Below, one piece after another: positions 18,642-29,678 of a stretch of 64,000 bases of DNA (its first letter is position 1; each line of letters starts with the position of its first letter). A program made the position numbers and the translations under genes. The notes beneath the pieces are model-generated. The model was not told the DNA's origin. It did no database searches and saw only the letters and a program-made list of their open reading frames with translations. The DNA comes from Paramarasmius palmivorus (lineage: Eukaryota; Basidiomycota; Agaricomycetes; Agaricales; Marasmiaceae): positions 868,001 to 932,000 of the forward strand of contig JAYKXP010000005.1 in NCBI GenBank assembly GCA_037176845.1. Reading direction: 5' to 3'.

Positions 18642-21610
18642 CTACAGCTTGTCGTAATAGGTGTCGAGAGGAGGAATCTCGGGCTAGAGTAACATGATTG
18701 TCAGTCAACATTCCTGGTGCGTGACGAAGGAGACATACCTTGAGACCCTTACGAGTACGGATTTTGGTGACGATTTCCTCGAGCTTGCTTCCCTTGTCGG
18801 TACATGAACCAGGCATGAGTTCCCAGTGGTCGAAGACGGATTGAGGGAAGGCCTGTCCGGCAGTATGTGATCGGAGTTCTCCGTTGAAACCGAAGGACTC
18901 GGCGACAGGGAGGTAAGCCTTGACAGTGAACATGGGAGTTCCAATCCTCTGTTCTTCGGAGAAGACCTGTCCACGACGCTTGTTCAAGCAAGAGTAGATA
19001 CCACCAATGGCGTTCTCAGGACATTGGATTTCGACTAGGAGTGAATGTCAGACAGGTTCCGAAAAAGTAGTATTTGGTCGACATACCCAAGAAGACGGGC
19101 TCTTGGAGCGAGGGCTCAGCGAGCAAGCATGCAGCGTAGCAGACACGACGACATGTGGGGATGATCTGTCCTCCTCCACGGTGGATAGCGTCAGCATGCA
19201 GCTATAACAGAACAATCAGTAAATTGCAACTGCATACCCCCTGAAAACCACTTACAGTAACATCGAGAATGTTGAATCGGACACCACGCATGTTCTCTTC
19301 AGCGCAGACACCTTCCTTGGTCGCCCACTGGAAGGCAGCAACACATGAATCCTTGATTTCGTTCAAGTATTGCACACCCTTGGTGACATCGACCAACAGG
19401 TTAGGACCAGTGGTGTCAGGACCGAAACACCAGATCTTCCTGGCATCGGTGACATCCCAGCCATAATCATCAGCGAGGACACGAGCACGAGCCTTGAAAT
19501 CGTCACGAGCGTTGACCTTGCCTTCCTCGATAGCCTTGGTGAGCTCCTCGTCAAGAGGCATGGCCTTAGCGTAGAGACGGTTGTGCTTGTTCTGCGATTT
19601 CGAGAGAGCGACGATCGAGGACTCGGCCTTGACGGTCTCACGGTAGGGAACGACAGGGTCGGAGATCTTGAGAGGAACACCAGCGTGGTCTTCTTGGAGA
19701 TCCTATAGATAGATGAGTAAGAGCATATTCAAACTGGTGAGAAAGTCCCATACCTTCAAGCAAATTTCCAAGTGAAGCTCACCAGCACCAGCGACGATGT
19801 GCTCACCAGTTTCCGCAATCCAAGCTTGGACACAGGGGTCGGACTTGGAAAGACGCTTGAGACCTTCGACAAGCTTGGGAAGATCAGCAGCGTTCTTGAC
19901 TTCGACGGCGACCTGCACGACAGGAGAGACGGAGAACCTCATGACCCTCATGTTGTGTGCGGTTTCTGAGGTGGTGAGGGTACCGCTCTTCAACAAGAAC
20001 TGATCGATACCAACGAGACCGACAATGTTACCGGCAGGGCAGTCTTCAATGGGCTCGATGTAACGACCCATCATGAGGACGGTACGCTGGATGGACTTGA
20101 CGAAGAGATCTTCCTTCTTTCCGGGGATGTAGTTGGGGCCTTGGATACGGATCTTGGGGCCAGAGCGGACGGTACCGGAGAAGACACGACCGAAGGCGTA
20201 GAAACGTCCCTTATCGGAGGTGGGCACCATCTTGGAAACGTAGAGGACGAGAGGACCCTTGGGGTCACAGTCACGGATACCGATGGCGGACTCGTCGTCC
20301 ATGGGACCTTCGTAGAGGGTCTCAACACGGTAACGTTGAGCGGTGGCAGGGGAAGGAAGGTTGATGACAATCATTTCCAAGAGGGAGTCACCAGCGGGCA
20401 AGAATTTACGCATGACGACCTTGAGAAGAGCCTTGCCTTCGAGCTCACGCTCTTCCTGAGCAAGCTTGACGTCAAGCTTCTCGAGCATAGGGCCGATGGC
20501 ATCCTTTTTGAAGTTCATGACGGCATCGAAGATCTTGAAGATGGGGTCAAGAACGAACTGGTTGAAGGCACGCTCGAGAGGCTTGCCATCAGCGTCAGTG
20601 TTCTTGGTGGTCCATTTACGAGTGGCAGGGTTGAAGAAGTTGTCACCCCACAGCTTGGCCATCATCTTGTCCTTGTCGACACCGAACTTCTTTGCGTAAC
20701 GGGCGGCAAATTGACGAAGGGAGAAGGCCCATCCGTGGAGACCGGAACCGAAGGCAACGGTACCCTTGTCGGGGTAGACCTGGACGTCACCGAGGGCAGC
20801 GTCATGGTAAGTCGAGACAATGACGTTAACACTCTCGATGGTACGTTGGAAGGATTGGTAGAGGGATTCCTTGTCAACCTGCAACTCGAGCAAAGCACGG
20901 TCAACCTTGTTGATGATGACGACGGGTTTGATACGCTCGGTAAGGGCCTGACGAAGGACAGTCTCTGTCTGGACACAGACACCTTCAACACAGTCGACGA
21001 CAACGAGAGCACCGTCGGTGACACGGAGTGCGGCAGTAACTTCTGATGAGAAGTCGACGTGACCGGGTGAGTCGATCAAGTTGATCAAGAACTCGTTGCC
21101 TATCAATATAATCAGTCCACCGCGCTCGGCTTGACTTTGAGATAAACGCACCTTCAGTTTTCTGCTTGATTGCAGCAACCTCTTCCTTGTCGACCTCAAA
21201 GTACATTGAGATGGCTGTCGACTTGATTGTGATACCACGTTCCTTTTCGTCCTCTCGTGTATCCGTAAACCGCATATCACCAGCTTTAGCGGTGGCAATG
21301 ATACCGGCTTTCGAAACCAGCGAATCGGTAAGGGTGGACTTTCCGTGGTCGACTGGCGCGTGACGATGAGTACTGATTGACAGATAACGACGAGCGATTG
21401 CTGCTCACCGTGGGCGATGACACTCATGTTACGAATGTTCGTCGGCCGGTCCATAAGACCACGAATCTGGTCTGAGCATCGAATAACGTGTTAGTCGAAC
21501 CAAAAAGTTGCTTGCAATTTTTTTTCACTTGCCTACGGTGAAGTTACTGCATCACGAAAAAAATTGTCAGAACTGAATCAGGAGAAAACTGAACAGAGAA
21601 CTTACACCAT
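18642..21610 (-). CDS. EF2: Elongation factor 2
   Basis: Nine exons on the complement: 21606-21610, 21533-21546, 21409-21471, 21152-21352, 19754-21099, 19256-19702, 19087-19201, 18739-19034, 18642-18683; 842 residues, exactly the yeast length. It drives ribosomal translocation with GTP hydrolysis. Visible landmarks: N-terminus [15 protein letters not shown]-loop [25 protein letters not shown] of switch [13 protein letters not shown]; and [12 protein letters not shown], in which His699 is the diphthamide site. The C-terminus is PLDTYYDKL. The first coding exon is 5 nt (ATGGT), the second 14 nt. Intron 2 has a GC donor (GCAAGT); using GT instead removes conserved residues and breaks the frame. 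Upstream on the minus strand the leader is pyrimidine-rich, as in many strongly expressed fungal genes. Confidence 0.97.
21472..21532 (-). other. GC-AG intron (EF2 intron 2)
   Basis: Donor GCAAGT after ACC GTA G and acceptor CTCAG before AC CAG ATT. Removal gives the invariant [12 protein letters not shown]. The GT eight bases away cannot restore the frame. Confidence 0.85.
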
Positions 21611-22833
21611 GGCGACTAAGTTTTACAAGGAAGAATACAGAGGAAGATATGAAGGGAAGGAGAAGATTTTTACAGTCGCGGCAGGGAAGAGAAAGCCCTG
21701 GGGGACTGTGTTGGCGATGGATAGATTTCGTTTTCAAGGTGTTACCAATCCTTATCGATTTTCTTGAGGGCAGGCTCGGAACCGAGAACGTGACTTGGAC
21801 AACGGTCCAGGTCCGGGGTCCATGGACCGATTTCCTATTCTTGGACCTCCGCCTCATGCCTTTTGCCTCCACATTGCTCACTCCAAGCCACACAAGGGCT
21901 CACAAGGGTCGGTTGCTTTCCGAATGTCTAATCATCATCAGCAGATGGCTAGACACGTTCACCGGATACTCTTCAAGTCGCCATGTAGCCATAGCAGCTA
22001 CCTGCTCGGGTCGTAAGCTTTAGCAGCTCTGTTACTGTATTCATTTGACTTCTTTGGGGTGAGTATTTTGGTTCCCTAATATATGAGACTCTGCTCGAAT
22101 GAGATCACTCACCGGGATTCTCTGATCGTTCTATTTCTGTTGATGCAAATAGATCTTTTTCCTCGCAGACTTACCGTTTCCCTTGCTGTTGTTGGCCAAT
22201 GGATTCTCCAGTTCGCCAGCGATTATTGCAAGTCGACCCATGGTCTTCGTGGTTTATTCGCAAGAGTACAGGTTAACCTTTCAGGCTAGCTTCCCGCTTT
22301 CGCACACCAACTGAGCGGCCGTTCACACTCGCGGCTGATGAGGTCGGGTCCCGCGACATCATGCGCCACAACTTTGCAGTCTCTGAGGCGCTGCTTTTGC
22401 TCCCTGAAGCAATGCACGTTGCGCAGCCAAAGCTGAAGCTTGAAGCTTGGGGGGCCACTCTAGTCCTTCCGGCAAGCATTCCGGCATAACTTTTCAGGCG
22501 TTCGGACTCCGCAATCATCGTACGACTTCCACGCTTCTGGTCACCATGTTCTCGTTGTCTAGACATACGGGTGCACTTCTTTTGTATCGTAGTAAACAAA
22601 TCCAAAGAATTTTTGTCTATTGAGCTCTGTACTCGAGCTCCATATACACAAGAGTCTTGAGGTGCTGCTGCGCAGTATATAGGCTGTACTTTAATGACGG
22701 GGTAAACGTCACTCGGTTGATCGATTCGGAATATGTCAGTAAAGAGCGTGTGAAGTTTTAGTTTACAGGTCGTCGTTCTCTCTCCCTCATACTCTTCTTC
22801 CCTGTACTGTAACATCTTTTTCTTGTTTCCATT
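21611..22833. promoter_or_regulatory. Divergent region between EF2 and SHO1
   Basis: About 1.2 kb without a supported gene. On the EF2 side, 21626-21700 is purine-rich on plus, hence a C/T-rich leader or promoter for EF2. A minus-strand ORF at 22273-22884 overlaps the first SHO1 exon and has no recognisable domain. Confidence 0.5.
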
Positions 22834-24075
22834 ATGCCGCCTCGAGGGAACGAAGGGCTGGATTTCACCCCAATCGTCACGCATTACCTCTTTCTCTTCA
22901 CTTCAGTTCTCGCCGTCGTATGTTCAATTCGCAACTTTTCGCCCCGACATATTCGATATTGACTTCAATTTCTAGTTGGCCTGGTTCATCGCCTTCATAA
23001 GTCAGTCTATCGCTACCGCTCGATGTGCGTTTCCTTTTGCTTGTTTGTTTCTTCTGCTCTGACGCTGGAGGACAGTCGGAAATGGCGCGGTCGGAACACT
23101 TTGGTTCGCAATTTTCCTCCAGTTATTCCTCATCCTCGGCGTCCTCTACACCCTCGCAAGTGATTCTATCTCAATGCACCGCTTCCAAATATCGGTGTTT
23201 GGCGCAGTCGCAATCGTATTTTCGGTACAAGGCGTCCAGGCTGGTATCTTTTCCGGAGCAGGAGCCCTACAGGCCATGGCCGTTGGTTGGTTGATTCTCT
23301 CAATGGTTAACATCCTCTGGGTGCTATACTTTACGGCCGAAGAAGATTCACTCTGTCTATATCTTTTCAACTCTCTGGGCACAGGTGGCCTCACTCCCCC
23401 ATCTCGCCGACGCCGTCCACGTACCCAGACTTCGATGCACAACATGTCGGCAAACAACGGTTACGCACCCGGCTACGCTTCAGGCGGCGGCATTTCTTCA
23501 AAGGACATGACTTTTGGAGGCGGTATGGGTGGTATGGGTGCTGCAGGTGGTGTTGGTGCCATGAGTCAAGGAGTTAGGAGTCAAAATAGTTTCGGAGGTG
23601 GTAGTACTGGCGATGCTGCCACCAGAAGCTTGGGAGGTGCTGCGAGCATTCACAATGCGCCCACTAGTGCAGGTGCAGGGTCTATTGGAGGTGCAGAGAC
23701 TGGACCAAACTCACCGCTAATGGCTGGTGTAGGAGCTGGTGCGCAATTAGCGCCTCCTTCAGAAACTGCGACATCTCCGGGATCGGAGGTGGTCAACTAT
23801 AGAGCGAAAGCACTCTATGCTTGTGAGTAGCCTCTGTGATCTATTCTCTACTTTCACTGACACGTTTCGCAGACACTGCATCACCGGATGATCCAAATGA
23901 AATATCCTTCACAAAAGGTGAAATCTTGGATATTGTTGATAAGCAAGGAAAATGGTGGCATGCCAGAAAGGCAGACGGATCGGTCGGAAGTGAGCATCGC
24001 TTATCCTTTCTTCGGTTCGCTTCTTACTAACAACGTCGCCCAGTCGCACCGTCCAATTATCTGCAAATCATATAA
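22834..24075 (+). CDS. SHO1: SHO1-type osmosensor, four TM segments plus SH3
   Basis: Five exons 22834-22917, 22976-23024, 23076-23822, 23873-23989, 24044-24075; 342 residues. Four hydrophobic segments fill the first half ([77 protein letters not shown]). A glycine/serine-rich cytosolic linker ([15 protein letters not shown] and similar) leads to a C-terminal SH3 domain from about residue 285: [17 protein letters not shown], then [16 protein letters not shown] and [10 protein letters not shown]. This is the SHO1 architecture: a plasma-membrane sensor whose SH3 domain recruits the Pbs2-type MAPKK of the high-osmolarity pathway. All junctions rejoin conserved SH3 residues. Confidence 0.93.
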
Positions 24076-24467
24076 CGACCCTTTCTTCGTTTCTTCTTTG
24101 ATCTATCACGAGTTGTTACGGCTTGCGTACCTTTTCAGCACCCCTTTAATCATGCAGAATCCAGTGGAATTTGTCCGGACAAATATCCCGCCGTTCCCCT
24201 ACTTGTACATCTGCTACGTGGATCTGTTTTTTCATGCACGATGCATCAGGCACCTTCGCTACTAGTACAACTCGTTCATGTTCCACCAGCTCTATTCCGT
24301 TCTGCTGTGCTTGGTTTTGTCATCGCATTATCTATCATCTATCGAACGATACCATTACTTTCTCGAGATCCCCTCATCTTTTTCAGTAATTAGTTGTGTT
24401 TTGTGGTACAGTATGAATTTGAAAGTATGGACATTCCAAATGCCACCCTGCCGCCTGCCGATGACAT
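24076..24467. other. Intergenic, no gene seen
   Basis: 392 bp between SHO1 and the aminotransferase-fold gene in the same orientation. Pyrimidine-rich plus strand; no ORF with recognisable features. Confidence 0.5.
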
Positions 24468-25263
24468 ATGTATCAACTCCTCTCTTCGACGCGTTACGAC
24501 GAATTACTGCTGTCATTGGGATGGAATAACGATGAAACTGATGGTGTTTCGTCTCCTTTGATGCTGTTGCAGTATCACTGTGAACGTTTGCGGGATGCCG
24601 TAGTACAGCATGGCTGGAATAGAGCAGGAGAATCGATCTCGTATGAAAAGCTGAAGGAGGAATGTGTTGAAGCGGTAAAGATTGCAAAAGGTCAAGGCGA
24701 AGATACATCGTTTAGGGTAAGCAGAATCTGAAATGCCCTGTATTTTCGACTTATTTCCTGTCAAGATTCGAATAACACTTTCTGAGGCTGGAGAACTAAG
24801 TGTTACTGCTTCTCCAGTGCCTCAGTTCACCTCAGATCCCTTATCAGCCTCTGAAATCGACCCAGAATCATATCAAGGACCATACATTTCTCTGTCTCTC
24901 GATACCCAACCGACACCTTCATCCGTCTTCACATCCACAAAAACCACTCAGAGAGAGGACTACGACAGCGCGCGTTCACGCGCCGGTCTCACATCATACA
25001 TCCAACCTGCCGATGTGCTTCTATTCAACCAAGACAGCCTAATCACCGAAACTTCCATTGCAAACGTTGCTTTTTGGCGTGATGGTAGTTGGGTGACCCC
25101 TGCAGCCTCCACGGGGTGTCTACCGGGTGTGATAAGGAGGTTTCTTCTGGAACAGGGACGCGTGAAGGAAGGTATTATTAGGAAGGAAGACGTGAAGAAT
25201 GATGAGGCAGTTTTGGTGTTCAATGGTGTAAAAGGGTGTCTATTAGGTAGAGTTCAGATGTAA
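24468..25263 (+). CDS. Class IV aminotransferase-fold enzyme, probable aminodeoxychorismate lyase
   Basis: Two exons 24468-24716 and 24766-25263; 248 residues. The N-terminus (YQLLSSTRYDELL) and FRIRITLSEAGEL match fungal ABZ2-like 4-amino-4-deoxychorismate lyases, which make p-aminobenzoate for folate using pyridoxal phosphate. A lysine in FTSTKTTQREDYDSAR (Lys142) is the best candidate for the PLP Schiff base. The C-terminal half has the class IV hallmark ADVLLFNQDSLITETSIANV, then VTPAASTGCLPGVIRR, the PLP phosphate-cup and exit segments. The intron acceptor is CAAG rather than the more common CAG/TAG. D-amino-acid or branched-chain aminotransferase activity is possible but less likely given the N-terminus. 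Confidence 0.85.
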
Positions 25264-25400
25264 CTTAGAATCGATACATACGTTGTCAATGTGTACCTCA
25301 TCGCTTGGCACGGCATGCATAGCACACGCCGGCGGCGGCGCGCAGCACTTTGTTGCTGCTGGCGAATGAAAAATGATATCGTTACTTTCACTCTCCCACC

Positions 25401-26879
25401 ATGATCTGCTCAAAAACCGTTTTTCGGTGCTTCAAGGCCCTCGAACGGTTTGGAGATAGAATTACAGGAGCTGCAGGGCCGTATTTTGTTGGATTTGCTG
25501 TTGTGCTGCTTAGTACGGGGTTAATATCTTTCTGTGCGTATTCTGCGTCTCTTTGGTTTGCTGTCGGTGTGCTAACCGTGCTAGGTAGTCGACGTTATAA
25601 TGCCCAATCTGTCATATCCTCTGATCACTGGACCTATATGCATTCTTATTGCACTCAATCTCTTCATGCATTATTATTATGTCGTCACTGTACCACCAGG
25701 CTTCGCTGAAGAACCACCTCGAGAAGCAGGGACGGGTTTTCTTTGGGCTAAACCCAGATCTCCAAAGCCAAAGAGACCATTAACGGAGGGTGTTAGATGG
25801 TCAAGTGACTTGAATATAACCAAGGCCACTGCGACGAGATGTAGAAAATGTGGGCAGGTGAAACCTGAGGTGTGTATTCTTTTGTCTTCTTTTTTGCAGG
25901 CCAGGCTCAACCCACGGAGAGGACACATCATTGTAGGATATGTAATCGATGTGTACTCAAGTATGATCATCATTGTCCAGTGCGTATTATTTCTGTGCAA
26001 CTGGGCCTTCGAACTGACGAGACTGCGACAGTGTATGTGTCCTTGCGTGTCGTTGGTCTGATATTGATGTGCAAAAAGGGATAAATCAATGCGTCGGGCT
26101 CCATAACGAAAGACATTTTGTCATGTTCATGTGTGTTCTATCCTGCAAGCCTCACCCATAATTCCTGACCTATAACACTTCAGGGGATACCTTTGTCTCG
26201 CCGCACTGTGCTTCTGCGTTCTTGGGTACCAGGAATTCTTCAATGCGCTTGGGCTATTCCACGTGTGTCGTGTAATATTCTGTACCAGAGCTGCGCTAAT
26301 GCATCGTCCCCTTAGGATGAATGGAATTACCACGTCCCGGTACTAGCCTTCATCCTCATCTTCGTCCTCGCAGGAGTACTATTCTTCGCTGTGGGGATCA
26401 TGTTCCTCTTTCACTTGCACAGCGTCATGAAGGCAGAAACATCAGTCGAACATCAAGATCACGAGCACTACAGAAAAGTAGCATTATCTAGAGCAGAGGC
26501 AAGTGTCTAGCAGCTCTTCGTGTGATGTGCAAGAGCTCATTCTGGGATTCTGTAGACGTTTGTCAACTCATATGATTTAGGGTATGTTTCGGGCATTGTA
26601 GTCTCGTCCACGATCCATTGACTTGCGGATCCAATAGACGAAGAAAAAACCTCGAGCTTTTCTTCAATATAGGTGAAACTGGATAGTATGTACTACCGCT
26701 CGCGGCATGCCACATTTCATCTCACGCAATTCAACAGCCCTATATATACACTATTTTTTCCTTTCCGCATATTACCCTACACGGACGGAAGATCATGGGC
26801 ACGAAGAGCTGGATTCGACCGACATCATGGAGTTAGACAAGGCGAAGAGTTGACGGATGACGAAGAGGAATGGGATTAG
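25401..26879 (+). CDS. DHHC-type protein S-palmitoyltransferase
   Basis: Ten exons: 25401-25533, 25589-25869, 25920-25979, 26032 (one base), 26079-26130, 26184-26262, 26316-26498, 26556-26581, 26638-26685, 26738-26879; 334 residues. Two TM segments precede the cysteine-rich domain (GPYFVGFAVVLLSTGLISFF; PLITGPICILIALNLFMHYYY), which reads [32 protein letters not shown] with catalytic Cys157, then INQCVGLHNERHFVMF. Two more TM segments follow (GYLCLAALCFCVLGYQEFF; VPVLAFILIFVLAGVLFFAVGIMFLF). The later TxE-like and NSYDLGRRKNLELFFN segments and the acidic C-terminus are typical of fungal PFA-type enzymes. It attaches palmitate to cysteines of membrane proteins. The tryptophan of DHHCPW is split T|GG around the putative one-base exon. 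The intron at 26499 is GC-AG. Together the introns outnumber those of its neighbours. Confidence 0.92.
26032..26032 (+). other. Putative one-nucleotide exon of the DHHC gene
   Basis: The T at 26032 is flanked by GACTGCGACAG and GTATGTGTCC. The left intron (25980-26031, 52 nt) has donor GTGCGT and a CTGAC branch-site-like sequence; the right intron (26033-26078, 46 nt) has donor GTATGT. T plus GG from 26079 makes the tryptophan of DHHCPW-INQC. Splicing directly from 25979 to 26079 gives CCA GGA TAA, a stop. Confidence 0.75.
26499..26555 (+). other. GC-AG intron (DHHC gene)
   Basis: Donor GCAAGT after AGA GCA GAG, acceptor CTGTAG. Removal gives RAETFVNSYDLGRRKN, a conserved segment. The nearby GTGTCT donor puts the frame out. 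Confidence 0.8.
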
Positions 26880-27323
26880 AATTAAGGTCGCTTTATGGGT
26901 GAGTACACGATCAACGCTTTTACGTTCCATGATGATACGCTGCCGGGGCCATACGACTCTTCGAAAGACTGCTTGTCTTTGGGAAGATGAATGAATTATG
27001 TCCGGCTAAGAGTTGGGTCGAAGTGACCTCTCGAAACTGAGATTTCCTTGTTTTCTTGTTGCCCAGTGGATTCTGCATACTGACTTTGCAACCCTTAGAC
27101 TGGACAATTAGCATTGTTGTGTATTTTGCAATGGGATAACTTATATAATATCCAGCCTGATATCTGTGTCTGCAAGCCAGACTGGAAACTCGATGGCAGG
27201 AATAATGTTATTGTCGGATACTGCTACAGATGCGATTTATAAGAATGGAGGACCGAGTCTACTCTACAAACCCTTAAGATTATCTTTATGTTTGTGTTGC
27301 GCTTTGACTGTTGAATGTATCCT
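26880..27323. other. Convergent 3' region, no gene seen
   Basis: 444 bp between the DHHC stop (plus) and the RING ligase stop (minus), so both 3' UTRs and terminators must lie here. Confidence 0.55.
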
Positions 27324-29487
27324 TCACCGTCTCCTACCACCGCCTCCGCCAAGTACGACCATCTTATTACTCCGTTTCTTTCTACCTCCATTACCACTAT
27401 TGCTTCGCTGTTCCAGTTCGTGCCATGCAATATCTAACTCCCACTCATCTTCCTCCTCTTTCTGATGCGACCGTGATGGAGTACCATTTCTCGGTTGAGC
27501 GGGAGTGTTGGAATGCAAAGCAGAAGCAAAACTCTTCTGACCCCATACACCGGAGGCCTTCTGTTGCGTCTGAGGTGCCGTTTGCGTCACAGGTGCGGGT
27601 ACCTCGTCAATCCCAGGGAATGACACCCCATCAACAAAGATCTCCGACTCATCTGGTGGGCTAACGAACCGCGTGTCCATGGCCGAAGGTGTATATCTCC
27701 ACTCTACTGCAGTCTCGTACTCTCTCCTCTCCTTTTCTCTCCCCTCAGCCCTTGCTCTCGCTTTCTCGTCTTTTCTTCCCTTGTCCCGTCGTTTGGCTCT
27801 CCGCATCCTCAAGGGCCCCTCAAAGTTCTTAAGACCTTCTCTACCGACGACGCCCTCTAGATCCGCCTCCACGAATACCACATCGGCACCTTCAGGCATG
27901 TGTGCAAGATATTTACATCTCTTGCGCAAGTCATCATTGACAGTGCCTTCTGAAAAGGCCTCGACACGTATGGTGATGTCATCAGGAAAAGCAGCATAAC
28001 TGCTAAAGTGCGATAAAAGGATACGTATGTCGAGGGGATGCAGGTAGAGTGGAAGTCCTGAAGCTGCCTGGTAGTAGTAGTAGGTAGACGTGGTAGGAGG
28101 CGGAGGATTAACATTCCTTCGCTGTCTTTGATTACCGCGAGGATTGTTGGCGTTATTAGAAGATTTACGATAAGTCGCGTTAGTGGGAGTCGAAGGAGCG
28201 GAAGGTAATGTTGGAGTGATGGTGCCGAATTTAAGAGATAAAAGTTCAGATGGAACGTCTTGTGTTGTGTTGAGCTTGACCGCCTCTTCGATGCGCCGCT
28301 GTTCGCGATATGCGAACTGATTCTCGATTTCACGATGATCGCGATGTGCCTTCTCGATCTGTTCTTGAAGAGCGGGAGTGTCCAAGGCAGTAGCCTTTGC
28401 GATCTGGTTGCGAACTTTGAGTTCTGCAGCATCGATGAAGGATACACCGAGATCGTCTTGCATCCCTGCTAGTAAACGCCTCTCGACAGTTAAGTCATCG
28501 AGGTCTCTCGTTAAGTCGGATACGAGCATAGCAGGGGTAGCGAGCATGAATTTGGCATAGTTGTAAACATCTGGCAGAAAGTGGAACGGGGCTTGATGCG
28601 GAGGTAGAAGATCAGAGGGCCATGTGTGAGAACGAGGAAGAGCGAGCGTGGTGATCTGAGGCCGTTGAATGAGCCGCATTCGCATGCTAGCACCCTCTCT
28701 AGGAGATGCATCGAATGTGTCCATCAGGGAACTCGAAGAGGCGGACGAGGAGCTGGGAGCTGCCGGGTCATCCTGTGATACAGTGCCTTCGAACCATTTC
28801 ACGGCCTTCAATTGTGCAGCATTGACGGAGTCAAAGCAAATTGGGCATCGTGCCCACTTATTCTCCGAAGTATTGAGGTAATGGAGAATGCACGGAAAAC
28901 AGAAAATCTAATTCATGGCATGAGAAATTCAGACGTCACGAATGTGCAATAACGACGAACGTGTCCACATTTAGTCATTCTCGGTGCTGTAGGCGGTGAA
29001 AGACAGATAGGGCACGTAGTGTGTCCCTCGTAGTCCTGGTTTGCCGCAGCCGACGCCAGCGCAGATGTGCGGGGTATGATGACTTGCAGAATGTCATTCC
29101 ACTGGAAGTATCTGTCAGAGACTAATCCATCAGCGCTTTTCGTGCAGATCATGAAATCGAGACTTGCATGTCGGGATCAGCAAAGTGAACAGTATAATCT
29201 CCCATTGGATTCATGACGAAACGATACTGAGCATTGACGAATCCTGCAAATTCGAGTACAGAATAGAGATAAGCAACCGTAGGGACCGACACCCAGTTCG
29301 AGCACTCACGTTCTTTATTCCATACCCCATGACTATTCCCAGTCTTCCTACTCCTCCTAGGAATGCTAGGAGGTGGATGAGTTTGCCTCGGAGGAAGTGT
29401 GAAGTTCAGGAGATGGTTGAGGGATTGATTTGAAGCCATCTTTGCTGGTCGCTTCGGAGGTGTCGCAAGGGTCGGCTTGCTTGCCAT
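27324..29487 (-). CDS. RING-finger E3 ubiquitin ligase of the RNF10/MAG2 type
   Basis: Four exons on the complement: 29310-29487, 29168-29243, 28961-29111, 27324-28907; 662 residues. An N-terminal segment with NAQYRFVMNPMGDYTVHFADPDIYFQWNDILQV precedes a C3HC4 RING at residues 118-159 (CPICLSPPTAPRMTKCGH, CFPCILHYL, CPIC). The long C-terminal exon has YLHPLDIRILLSHF and a basic coiled coil (RRAKRRDKGRKDEKARA), and ends in a tryptophan/acidic patch and glycine run. This layout matches RNF10 and yeast Mag2, linked in those systems to ubiquitination of stalled ribosomes and alkylation-damage response. Intron 2 (29112-29167) must be GC-AG to give the conserved DPDIYFQW. The gene is 191 bp head-to-head from the WBP11-like gene. 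Confidence 0.88.
29112..29167 (-). other. GC-AG intron (RING ligase)
   Basis: Donor GCAAGT after GAC AT, acceptor CTGACAG. Splicing yields DPD-I-YFQW. A GT four bases further gives DPDMQ and a frame break. Confidence 0.8.
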
Positions 29488-29678
29488 CGAGAAGAGCGCA
29501 GACAGAATAGTTTAAGAGAGAGAAAACGTGGTCGGGGTCGTCGTGGACGACGTCGGGGAGCCCTGCCTTATAGGAAGGGCGACCGCCAGAGTCAAGGGTC
29601 GAAATATGACTCTCCGCTCCATATATGTAATCTTCGCTTACAGGCACGTTCGCGGTACCGCTCTCTTCCCCATCAGCT
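29488..29678. promoter_or_regulatory. Compact bidirectional promoter
   Basis: Only 191 bp lie between the start codons of the RING ligase (minus, 29487) and the WBP11-like gene (plus, 29679). No TATA box is apparent. Both are housekeeping-type genes, so shared regulation is likely. Confidence 0.6.

Noticed and set aside
20141..21046. 301-codon plus-strand ORF opposite EF2
   Set aside because: It is the mirror of highly biased EF2 codons; composition (Thr, Val, Glu, Gly rich) shows no domain and EF2 fully explains the DNA.
22273..22884. 203-codon minus-strand ORF in the EF2-SHO1 interval
   Set aside because: Overlaps SHO1 exon 1 on the other strand, basic and low in structure, no domain or splice logic; kept only as a possibility.
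25870..25904. 35 nt intron in the DHHC gene ending at the first CCAG
   Set aside because: The 50 nt alternative ending at 25919 has a normal length and gives the conserved [12 protein letters not shown] without five extra residues.
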